A stretch of 9,125 nucleotides of DNA from JBDRRP01 sp964446485 (GTDB lineage Bacteria > Desulfobacterota > Desulfobacteria > Desulfobacterales > JBDRRP01), in assembly GCA_964446485.1 (NCBI GenBank), contig CAYUOU010000113.1, forward strand, positions 1 to 9,125, in the 5' to 3' direction. Numbering within the stretch: the stretch's first letter is position 1; each line of letters begins with the position of its first letter. Shown in pieces: positions 1-6,059 of the stretch. The position numbers and the translations under genes were made by a program. The notes under the pieces were generated by a model. It ran no database searches. It was not told the DNA's origin and saw nothing but the letters and a program-made list of their open reading frames with translations.

Positions 1-4
1 AATA

Positions 5-115
5 CCTCTCCTCGGGTGGGAGGGGATGGGGGGTGGGGCGGGATTGAATAAGATTATCGATATTTATCGGCGGGTTATCACCATCACCCCAACCCTCTTA
101 CATCAAGTAAGAGGG
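5..115. repeat. Inverted pair of REP-like hairpin elements
   Basis: The right element has a perfect 9-bp stem, CCCTCTTAC (93-101) with GTAAGAGGG (107-115), around a 5-base loop. It is preceded by a C-rich arm (about 79-92) of the CACCCCAACCC type. The left element, read on the - strand, has the same plan: a C-rich arm (reverse complement of about 26-38) followed by a 7-bp stem with one G-U pair (19-25 with 5-11). The two copies point toward each other across an AT-rich spacer (about 43-76), as in BIME-type composite repeats. No coding potential is evident in 1-202. Confidence 0.5.
14..42 (+). other. G-run block, candidate G-quadruplex
   Basis: Six runs of three or more guanines (14-16, 18-20, 22-25, 28-33, 35-38, 40-42) are separated by loops of only one or two bases, all on the + strand. 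This fits the usual G3+N1-7 quadruplex pattern with very short loops. It overlaps the left REP-like hairpin and lies in the probable 3' region of a + strand gene beyond the left edge. Folding is inferred from pattern only. Confidence 0.5.
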
Positions 116-170
116 CGCACGAGCCTTCCCATGGATGGGCACTAGGTAAGTGTGATTTTCGGATGGACCG

Positions 171-199
171 GCCGCTGTCAACAATGACAGCGGCTTTTT
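171..199 (+). terminator. Rho-independent terminator of an off-window + strand gene
   Basis: A perfect 10-bp stem, GCCGCTGTCA (171-180) with TGACAGCGGC (185-194), has a 4-base ACAA loop and is followed by five Ts (195-199). The T-run is on the + strand only, so it terminates rightward transcription. No + strand gene precedes it here, so the gene it serves must lie beyond the left edge. The same hairpin begins 3 bases past the stop of the - strand HAD/PurM gene and could protect that mRNA's 3' end, but it lacks a U-tract in that direction. Confidence 0.85.
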
Positions 200-202
200 G
201 TT

Positions 203-1810
203 TCATCCAAAGAGCCGCGTGATTTCATCCACGGCAAATTCGGGCCATTCGGTGCCGTCGACCGTGTCCACGGTTCGCCCCGCCCCCCCAACCAAACCGA
301 TGGTCGCCACCGGGATGTCTTCAGCCCTGAATTTGGCTATAAGCCCCTGCGCTGCGTTCGGTCTGCAGCAGATCAAGAGGCTTCCTGATCCAATCAGCCC
401 CAGCGGATCGATGCCCATCATATCGGCGATGCGCCGTGTTTCGTCAAATATGGGGACGTGCGCCGGGTTGACGATCAGGCTGCGGCCGCCGACGATGCCC
501 AGTTCCCTGACAGCCGTGGCCACGCCACCCTCGGTGATGTCATGCATGGCGGACACGCCCGCATGGGCCGCGGCGATTTTTGCTTCGGGCAGGATGCTGA
601 TGTGCTGCAGAAAATCCTGGCATCGGCGGATATCCGATTCAGAAAGGCCGTTTTTCATCAGCCGTTCGCTGAATTCACGGGCAATGATGGCAGTGCCCTC
701 AATAGCGGCCGCCTTGGTCATCAAGATTAAATCCCCTTTGCGCATGTGCCGTTTGTCGATGAGGTGCTGACGCGGGACCGTGCCGGCCATCATGCCGATC
801 ACCACCGGCCGGGTCACGGCATCGGTGATCTCCGTGTGCCCGCCGCAAAGCGTGATCCGCCAGCGACTGCAGGCCTCCTGTAGATCCGCCATGACCTGGC
901 GGATATTCGAGCCGGTGACTCCCGGCGGGAACAGCAGGGTGGTGAGCATCCACCGGGGTGTCGCACCGGCTGTTGCGATGTCATTGGCGTTCACCACCAC
1001 GGCATAGTGGCCGATGGCGTCGGTGGCAAAAGTAATGGGATCCGATTTCAAGATCAGGGTGTCGGTGTCGGTGACGTCCACCGCGGCGGTGTCCTCACCG
1101 ATGCCGGCGGCAAGAATCACCGAGGCGTCCTGGATTGAAAAATCGGACAGCAGCCTTTCCAGAAGGTGATTGGGCAGCTTGCCGGGCCCAAGTGGGCGCC
1201 CCAGTTCAATGATGTCTTCCAGCGCCGCCAACTCCGCCACCTGGAAAACGCCCGCATTGAACGAGGAAGCCTCCCCCGCGGGTTTGTCGATAAATGCCGT
1301 GAGGGCACCGGCGGCGGATCCTGCATCCATGTCGAAATGAAAATCACCCACGACCAGGGTGTTCGCAGGGGAAACCCGAAGCTGGCGGGCGGCCTTGACC
1401 ACTCCGTCTGGGGCGGGTTTCGGCGCCACCGGGTCGTCCCGGGAAATAATGACATCGAAGTGGCGGGATTGCAGGCCTCGAAAATTCTCCAGTGCCGCCA
1501 AAACGGACCGTCGGCTGTTCCTCGTGATGATGCCCACTGGAATCCGGTGATCCCCAAGCCAATGGATCAACGCTTCTGCGCCGGGCCGCGGGACCGACTT
1601 CGCCGCTCCGTCGGTCTCGAAGGTATCCAGTGCGACCATGGCTTTCTTCCGGGTATCCGCATCTGGAATGGATTGGATGAATTCCAGCACGGGCACTTCC
1701 ATGGGGCAGCCCACCTGCTTTTTGATAATGGAGAAGTCGAGACTCCCGGGCTCCGTCAGCGTCCCGTCGAAATCAAACAGCACCGCATCGATGCGATACG
1801 AAAATTCCAT
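203..1810 (-). CDS. HAD-family phosphatase fused to AIR synthase/HypE-like domain
   Basis: A 535-residue two-domain protein. Residues 1-200 are a HAD-superfamily hydrolase of the phosphoglycolate-phosphatase type. Motif I is DFDGT (Asp13 nucleophile, Asp15 acid/base), motif II has Thr96 (GIITRN), motif III Lys131 (KPAPDG) and motif IV GDFHFDMDAG (Asp156, Asp160). Residues about 210-535 resemble the PurM/ThiL/SelD/HypE ATP-binding fold: GIGEDTAAV (236-244), the NANDIATAGATP stretch (274-285), GGHTE (323-327) and HDITEGGVATAVREL (423-437). The HypE C-terminal PRxC tail is missing (the protein ends TRLFG), so it is not a classical hydrogenase-maturation HypE. The start is the ATG at 1810, preceded by an AAGGGG ribosome site. 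The gene lies 22 bp behind the decarboxylase, almost certainly in one operon. A phosphatase joined to an ATP-using domain could turn over a phosphorylated small molecule, but the substrate is unknown. Confidence 0.88.
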   Translation of the reverse strand: MEFSYRIDAVLFDFDGTLTEPGSLDFSIIKKQVGCPMEVPVLEFIQSIPDADTRKKAMVALDTFETDGAAKSVPRPGAEALIHWLGDHRIPVGIITRNSRRSVLAALENFRGLQSRHFDVIISRDDPVAPKPAPDGVVKAARQLRVSPANTLVVGDFHFDMDAGSAAGALTAFIDKPAGEASSFNAGVFQVAELAALEDIIELGRPLGPGKLPNHLLERLLSDFSIQDASVILAAGIGEDTAAVDVTDTDTLILKSDPITFATDAIGHYAVVVNANDIATAGATPRWMLTTLLFPPGVTGSNIRQVMADLQEACSRWRITLCGGHTEITDAVTRPVVIGMMAGTVPRQHLIDKRHMRKGDLILMTKAAAIEGTAIIAREFSERLMKNGLSESDIRRCQDFLQHISILPEAKIAAAHAGVSAMHDITEGGVATAVRELGIVGGRSLIVNPAHVPIFDETRRIADMMGIDPLGLIGSGSLLICCRPNAAQGLIAKFRAEDIPVATIGLVGGAGRTVDTVDGTEWPEFAVDEITRLFG

Positions 1811-1832
1811 GGTGCACCCCTTTTGAAGGCGG

Positions 1833-3101
1833 TCAGTGCGTTGCCGGCGTCCAGCGGTCCGGTTCGAAGCAGAGTGTGGCGAAATAATCCTCCGGTGTTT
1901 CCGCCCGCCGAATCAATTCAACAGCACCGTCGCTGCGCAGCAACAATTCTTTAGGGCGCAATTTGCCATTGTAGTTGAAGCCCATGGACTGCCCGTGGGC
2001 ACCCGTATCGTGAACGAGCAGCCGGTCGCCGTCAACGATGAAAGGAAGCTCCCGCTGGATGGCGAATTTATCGTTGTTTTCGCACAGCGAGCCGACAACA
2101 TCCACCACCCGGTGCGGGGAATCACTGTTTCGGCCCTGCACGGTGATGTGGTGATACGCCCCGTACATCCCGGGACGCATCAGTGCGGACATGCAGGCGT
2201 CCACCCCGACATAATGCCGGTAGGTGTCTTTGCGGTTGATGGCGGTGACGACCAAGACGCCGTGCGGCCCCGTCATGAATCGACCGCTTTCCATGAACAG
2301 CGCCGGCATGAAACCGTTTCGGCTGTCGAAGGCATGCCACAGCCGGGTCATGTCGGCGGCCATGGTTTCCAGATCCAAAGGCCTTGCACCGGGGGTGTAA
2401 GGGATGCCCAGGCCCCCGCCGATATTGAGAAATTCGACTTCGATGCCGAGTTCGGCCTTCAGCCACTGGGCTATTTCCAGAAGCATGTTGGCAGTTGCCA
2501 CCATATAGGTATGATCTCGCTCGTTGGAAGCCAGCATGGTGTGCAGGCCAAAACGGTGGGCGCCGTGTTCGCCGGCCTTCCGGTAGGCGTCGATAACCTG
2601 GTTGTGGCTGATACCGTATTTGGCTTCCACCGGGTTGCCGATGATGCTGTTACCGGTGCGGCGCGGACCCGGGTTGTAGCGAAAACAGATCAACTCCGGC
2701 ATGCGGGGAAGCTTGTCGATCAGGGTGATGTCATCCAGATTGATGATGCTGCCGCCATCGGCAAGGGCCTGTCCGAACGCTTCTCGGCTGGTGTTGTTGG
2801 AGGTGAACATGATGCGGTCCCCCGTGATCCCGGCGCGCCGGCTCAACATCAGTTCGGTGACGGAACTGCAGTCGCTGCCGAACCCTTCGGAGCGCATGAT
2901 TTCCAGAATGGCGGGATTGGGGAGCGCCTTGACGGCAAAGAATTCCTGAAATCGCGGCAGACCGGAAAACGCCTTTTTCAGGCGCGCCGCCGTTTGCCGG
3001 ATACCGGCTTCGTCATAAATGTGAAAGGGGGTGCCGTAGTGTGCGGTAATGTCCCTTAGCACAGGGGCCAGTCGCGCGGCAAAAGCGTCAGACATGGGCA
3101 T
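1833..3101 (-). CDS. Type III PLP-dependent decarboxylase (LysA-like)
   Basis: A 422-residue alanine-racemase-fold (fold type III) amino-acid decarboxylase, closest in layout to diaminopimelate decarboxylase. Visible hallmarks are the PLP lysine (Lys58 in FFAVKALPN), SDCSSVTEL (76-84), the phosphate-binding GGG (228-230), ESGRF (271-275; EPGRF in E. coli LysA), VDACMSALMRPGMYGAYHH (300-318), the catalytic Cys340 with Glu341 (GSLCENND), and HDTGAHGQSMGFNYNG (364-379). DapDC enzymes make lysine from meso-diaminopimelate. The usual HxHIGS segment is replaced by LHTMLASN (186-193), so the substrate may differ. The start is the ATG at 3101 because AAGGAG lies 9 bases upstream; an in-frame ATG 66 bp earlier has no such site. 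It sits between an Lrp-type regulator (103 bp) and the HAD/PurM fusion (22 bp). Confidence is high for the family and moderate for DAP as substrate. Confidence 0.9.
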   Translation of the reverse strand: MPMSDAFAARLAPVLRDITAHYGTPFHIYDEAGIRQTAARLKKAFSGLPRFQEFFAVKALPNPAILEIMRSEGFGSDCSSVTELMLSRRAGITGDRIMFTSNNTSREAFGQALADGGSIINLDDITLIDKLPRMPELICFRYNPGPRRTGNSIIGNPVEAKYGISHNQVIDAYRKAGEHGAHRFGLHTMLASNERDHTYMVATANMLLEIAQWLKAELGIEVEFLNIGGGLGIPYTPGARPLDLETMAADMTRLWHAFDSRNGFMPALFMESGRFMTGPHGVLVVTAINRKDTYRHYVGVDACMSALMRPGMYGAYHHITVQGRNSDSPHRVVDVVGSLCENNDKFAIQRELPFIVDGDRLLVHDTGAHGQSMGFNYNGKLRPKELLLRSDGAVELIRRAETPEDYFATLCFEPDRWTPATH

Positions 3102-3204
3102 GGTGAGCAGCTCCTTGAAAGTCAGCAATGGCAGTTTCGTGAAAATCCCCATAACCCCCGTTGTCATCCCGAGGATTCAATGGCCCCCCATCTCGGCAAA
3201 CCCG

Positions 3205-3666
3205 TTACGGCAGTGCCTCCAGTGGAATCCGCCAAGTTTCCTTCAGTGTGGTGAGCGCCACAGCGGTGCGGGTGCTGCGAACACCGGATATGGCCGCGAT
3301 CTGCCGGCGCACCAGCTCTCCCAATGCCAGAGGGGTTGAGACCCGGACTTTGACCAGATAGCAGTCGTCCCCGGCAATGAAGTGTACTTCCTGGGATTCC
3401 GCCAAATCGGTGAGAGCCTGGGCGATGGCGCCCTGTGGATCTTGCCCATCGACCCCCACCTGGATAAAGGCGACCAGGGGCCGCGCAAATCGTTCGGGAT
3501 TCAGCCGGACTTCGTAACCGTCGATGTATCCCTGCTGCTCCAATTTGCGGATGCGTTCCAAGACGGCAGACGGCGCCATCCCCACCTGCCGGGCCACTTC
3601 GACATTGGGAATGCGGGCCTTTTCCTGAAGAATTTTCAGAATCTTTAAACTGATATCGTCGATCAT
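3205..3666 (-). CDS. Lrp/AsnC family transcriptional regulator
   Basis: A 153-residue protein with the normal Lrp/AsnC plan. Residues 1-55 form the winged helix-turn-helix (IDDISLKILKILQEKARIPN, then EVARQVGMAPSAVLERIRKL, then the GYIDGY wing). Residues about 63-145 form the RAM ligand-binding and oligomerisation domain, with the characteristic FIAGDDCYLVKVRV stretch (96-109). Family members bind DNA as dimers to octamers and respond to amino acids. The start is the ATG at 3666, which has AAGGA seven bases upstream; an in-frame TTG at 3681 lies over that ribosome site and is unlikely. It is the first gene of the leftward unit, 103 bp ahead of a PLP decarboxylase with no terminator between them. 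This suggests control by a substrate or product of that enzyme and probable autoregulation. The effector cannot be told from sequence. Confidence 0.93.
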   Translation of the reverse strand: MIDDISLKILKILQEKARIPNVEVARQVGMAPSAVLERIRKLEQQGYIDGYEVRLNPERFARPLVAFIQVGVDGQDPQGAIAQALTDLAESQEVHFIAGDDCYLVKVRVSTPLALGELVRRQIAAISGVRSTRTAVALTTLKETWRIPLEALP

Positions 3667-3690
3667 ACGAATTTCCTTCAATTTTTACGC

Positions 3691-3719
3691 TTAATATTCA
3701 TATGATATCCTAATGTCAA
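3691..3719 (-). promoter_or_regulatory. Sigma-70 promoter of the regulator/decarboxylase unit
   Basis: Read on the - strand, a perfect -35 TTGACA (3719-3714) and a -10 TATTAA (3696-3691, 4 of 6 matches) are separated by 17 bp. Transcription would start about 7 bases further, leaving a short leader of roughly 20 bases before the ATG at 3666. The surrounding DNA is AT-rich, unlike the rest of the window. Confidence 0.7.
3694..3708. promoter_or_regulatory. Candidate Lrp-type operator overlapping the promoter
   Basis: ATATTCATATGATAT is a near-palindrome: ATAT arms flank a CATATG core with one extra T. It lies over the -10 and spacer of the leftward promoter, where an Lrp/AsnC protein could repress its own gene. 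AT-rich dyads are typical for this family, but no binding site is proven. It could also affect the divergent radical SAM gene. Confidence 0.35.
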
Positions 3720-3854
3720 GAATATAATTTTGTAAAAATCGGATTCATCTGAAGAAAACTGCTTTTCAGGTGCTGACCCGTTGGGTTGTGCCTGTCTCAG
3801 TCTGTGTTACATTGCCGTGGCGAAAACCCCATACGCGCAGCAGGTATTGGCTAC

Positions 3855-5582
3855 ATGAAGGTCTTGTTGATTTATCCCTATTGCCTTGAGGACCGCATCC
3901 ACCTGGATGACGTCCACGTGCCGCCCATCGGGCTGTATTTCGTCGCCGCGGTGTTGAAGCAGGCCGGCATCGATGTGTCGGTGCGCAACTGGGGGCACAT
4001 GAAGGGGCGGCGGGACGACATCCAGGCGGCACTCGCGGCCGAACGCCCCGACGTCATCGGCTTCAGCGTACTCCAGGCCAACCGCTGGGGAGCCATCGAT
4101 ATCGCCCGGTGGGCCAAGACCACGAACCCCGCCGTAACCGTGGTCTTTGGCGGCATCGCTGCCACCACCCTGTGGCAGCATTTTCTAGCGCATTTTCCGG
4201 AAATCGATGCTGTCGTCGTGGGGGAGGGAGAGCAAGCCTTTCTCGACCTGGTGCGGCAGCACGGGCAAACGGGCGGTCCTGCAGTTCCCACGGGCATCCC
4301 CGGCGTGGCCAGCCGAAAAAACGGTAAGCCGGTGCTGACGCCGGCGAGGGGACAAGCTGCCGATTTGAATCAGTTGCCCGATCCGTCCCGGCACTTCACC
4401 TACCAGCATGTGCTGCTAGGGCGGGGCTGCCCCGGTAATTGCACTTTTTGTGGCTCTCCGGAGTTCTGGGGCCGAAAGGTGCGGTTTCATTCAGCCCAGT
4501 GGTTCGTTGACCAGATCGAGCGGCTTGCCGCCAGAGGGCAGCGGTTTTTTTACTTTTCCGACGACACCTTCACGTTGAAGCGGCGCCTTGTCATGGAGGT
4601 CTGCAAAGAGATCCGAAACCGGAACGTGGATATCCAGTGGGCTGCCATTTCACGGGTCGACCGTGTCGATGCGCCGCTGCTGCGAGCCATGCGGCTGGCC
4701 GGCTGCACCCAGATCAGTTTCGGCGTGGAGAGCGGCAGCCCCCGGATCCGCCGCCTGTTGGGAAAGCCTTTCAGTGATGCGCAAATTCATAAAGCCTTCG
4801 ACATGACTGCGCGTCAGGGGATTCTCACCCGGGCCTACTTCATTTACGGTTGCCCCGGGGAGAGCGCAGAGACCATCGTCCAGACACAGGCGCTCATGGA
4901 CCGCATCAAGCCGTTGAGTGCCATCTTCTACATCCTCTCGCTATTTCCCGGCACCCGGCTGTACCGCGACTGGATGGCGCGCACCGGAATCGACGAAAAC
5001 GCCCTGTGGCTTCAGCCCGTTGAAGATATCCTTTACTTCCAGACCGATCCGAACCTCGCCGAGGATGAAGTGATCGAATTCGGCAAGGCGCTTCGGGGCC
5101 ATTTTCACCGTCATCTCCCGGACTACATAAACGGGCTGGAAATCGACGATGACCCGGCGCTCTATCCGTCTCACGCCGATTTCTACTCGCGGCTCGCCAT
5201 GACGCTGGATCATGGTGACTACGCCGCCATCGAGGACATCCCCGGCAAAGACGACCTGGCGGAAACGCTGTATCGGCGGTCTCTGGATTATAAAGCCAAC
5301 CCACGCGCGTATCTCGGCCTGGGGATTCGCCACCAGAAAAATGGCCGCCACGGGGACACGATTCGTCTGCTAAGAGATGCGGTGGCCCGTTTCCCGGACC
5401 ACGAGCCCTTGAATCTGTGCCTTGCCATCAGTCACATGAACATGGGGCGGTGGTCCCGGGCCATGGTCTGCCTGGAAAAATTTCCCGACTCGCCCCAGGC
5501 GCTGGGTTACATGGCCGAATGCCACCGGCAGTTGGGAAATACCGCCGCGGCGGCGGAAATTGAAAAGCGGCTGAAGGCCTAA
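3855..5582 (+). CDS. B12-binding-like radical SAM protein with C-terminal TPR region
   Basis: A 575-residue protein. Residues 1-140 resemble the cobalamin-binding-like domain of the BchE/P-methylase radical SAM group: MKVLLIYPY start, PPIGLYFVAAVLKQAG (24-39) and VVGEGE (121-126). The DxHxxG cobalt-ligand motif is not apparent. The radical SAM core (about 180-420) carries CPGNCTFC with Cys192, Cys196 and Cys199 for the [4Fe-4S] cluster. It also has YFSDDTF (233-239) and ISFGVESGSPRIRRLLGK (287-304). Residues about 465-575 look like two to three TPR-type helical repeats (AYLGLGIRHQKNGRHGDTIR, then LNLCLAISHMNMGRWSRAM, then ALGYMAECHRQLGN). The enzyme would cleave SAM reductively to modify an unknown substrate, with the TPR region probably holding a partner. 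The start is the ATG at 3855 because the protein then begins at the conserved domain; its ribosome site is weak (CAGG). The gene is monocistronic and divergent from the Lrp gene. Confidence 0.88.
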   Translation: MKVLLIYPYCLEDRIHLDDVHVPPIGLYFVAAVLKQAGIDVSVRNWGHMKGRRDDIQAALAAERPDVIGFSVLQANRWGAIDIARWAKTTNPAVTVVFGGIAATTLWQHFLAHFPEIDAVVVGEGEQAFLDLVRQHGQTGGPAVPTGIPGVASRKNGKPVLTPARGQAADLNQLPDPSRHFTYQHVLLGRGCPGNCTFCGSPEFWGRKVRFHSAQWFVDQIERLAARGQRFFYFSDDTFTLKRRLVMEVCKEIRNRNVDIQWAAISRVDRVDAPLLRAMRLAGCTQISFGVESGSPRIRRLLGKPFSDAQIHKAFDMTARQGILTRAYFIYGCPGESAETIVQTQALMDRIKPLSAIFYILSLFPGTRLYRDWMARTGIDENALWLQPVEDILYFQTDPNLAEDEVIEFGKALRGHFHRHLPDYINGLEIDDDPALYPSHADFYSRLAMTLDHGDYAAIEDIPGKDDLAETLYRRSLDYKANPRAYLGLGIRHQKNGRHGDTIRLLRDAVARFPDHEPLNLCLAISHMNMGRWSRAMVCLEKFPDSPQALGYMAECHRQLGNTAAAAEIEKRLKA

Positions 5583-5764
5583 TGTAAACGTCGGCGGCAC
5601 GGCAAGGGGCCCCGTCCTGTGATTGCCCAGTTTATCTCTACGGCCATCCAGGAACCATAGGCGTTTCAACCCCCACCAGTAGTGTTCAAAGTTTCTATTG
5701 CTACAACATAAAGTGTCTGGTAAGGTTCCCCGTAGCCCATTTTGTGATCAACCAGATTACACGA

Positions 5765-5797
5765 GGGTACTTTGCTGACTCCCGTTGCCGGGGTACC
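5765..5797 (+). ncRNA. Nested hairpin upstream of terminator, possible leader or sRNA element
   Basis: GGTAC (5766-5770) can pair with GTACC (5793-5797), and inside it CCCG (5781-5784) with CGGG (5789-5792), leaving a 10-base bulge (5771-5780) and a TTGC loop. Five bases later comes a strong terminator hairpin. The arrangement looks like a structured RNA leader or the body of a small RNA. It matches no riboswitch consensus I recognise; GEMM, fluoride and mini-ykkC were considered and do not fit. The 180 bp before it (5583-5764), after the radical SAM stop, show no gene or clear promoter. Confidence 0.3.
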
Positions 5798-5801
5798 AGG
5801 A

Positions 5802-5843
5802 AGCCCGAATGATGCAGACCATCTGCCGTCATTCGGGCTTTTT
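5802..5843 (+). terminator. Rho-independent terminator/attenuator
   Basis: AGCCCGAATGA (5802-5812) pairs with TCATTCGGGCT (5829-5839). Above a small asymmetric internal loop, GCAGA (5814-5818) pairs with TCTGC (5822-5826) around a CCA loop. A run of five Ts starts at 5839. It is oriented rightward, 220 bp past the radical SAM stop and 40 bp before the small hexad-repeat gene. It therefore either ends the radical SAM transcript or attenuates transcription into the small gene. Confidence 0.8.
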
Positions 5844-5852
5844 GCGGACGGG

Positions 5853-5866
5853 CTTCTGGCCAGAAG
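5853..5866. promoter_or_regulatory. Perfect 14-bp palindrome before a ribosome site
   Basis: CTTCTGGCCAGAAG is its own reverse complement. It sits between the terminator and the ribosome-binding region (AAGGGAGGG, 5873-5881) of the 58-residue protein. It could be an operator for a dimeric regulator. Alternatively its left half, with the preceding CGGG, can pair back to 5796-5807 and compete with the terminator stem. Confidence 0.4.
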
Positions 5867-5882
5867 AGAACGAAGGGAGGGA

Positions 5883-6059
5883 ATGTCACCAATGGAACTG
5901 GAGCGTCGTTTGGGAAAGGACCGGCGGAAGGTTTCCGACCGGCGGCACGCCTTTATTTTTGACATCGTGAAGCCCGAGCGAAGGAGCGGGGAGGACAGGA
6001 GAAAGCAGTGTGAGCGCCGGCGATACCTACGCACCGTCATCGACTTGAGTGCACGCTGA
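5883..6059 (+). CDS. Small arginine-rich protein of six (E/D)RRxxx hexads
   Basis: A 58-residue protein with 15 arginines and 4 lysines. It is organised as two triplets of a hexapeptide: ERRLGK-DRRKVS-DRRHAF (7-24), a seven-residue hydrophobic-containing linker (25-31), then ERRSGE-DRRKQC-ERRRYL (32-49). There is no signal peptide or membrane segment. Such RRxxxDRR strings occur in short regions and N-termini of deltaproteobacterial proteins, but I know of no assigned function; nucleic-acid or acidic-partner binding is a guess. AAGGGAGGG lies just upstream. ATG 5883 is called, but the ATG at 5892 (55 residues) is better spaced from GGAGG and equally possible. Its stop abuts the stop of the convergent DUF3786 gene. 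The periodicity makes chance unlikely, but expression is unproven. Confidence 0.7.
   Translation: MSPMELERRLGKDRRKVSDRRHAFIFDIVKPERRSGEDRRKQCERRRYLRTVIDLSAR

Noticed and set aside
1166..1954. 262-codon open frame on the + strand opposite the HAD/PurM gene
   Set aside because: Antisense shadow spanning the HAD/decarboxylase junction; no family features.
1836..3059. Long open frame (407 codons) on the + strand opposite the decarboxylase
   Set aside because: It mirrors the decarboxylase gene in a GC-rich genome, has no recognisable domain or ribosome site, and the opposite strand carries unmistakable catalytic motifs.
3102..3167. 22-residue N-terminal extension of the decarboxylase
   Set aside because: The AAGGAG ribosome site lies inside this stretch, 9 bases before the ATG at 3101.
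3786..3854. N-terminal extension of the radical SAM gene from a TTG
   Set aside because: Family members begin at the MKVLLIYPY-type strand; the extension is not domain-like and overlaps the presumed promoter.
5700..5800. Possible cyclic-di-GMP (GEMM) or fluoride riboswitch
   Set aside because: The GCCGGGGTACC and GCTGACTCC fragments are reminiscent, but the required conserved partner segments are missing upstream.
5666..6040. 124-codon - strand open frame across the structured leader and hexad gene
   Set aside because: No ribosome site or homology seen; it covers a terminator and is antisense to the better supported hexad gene.
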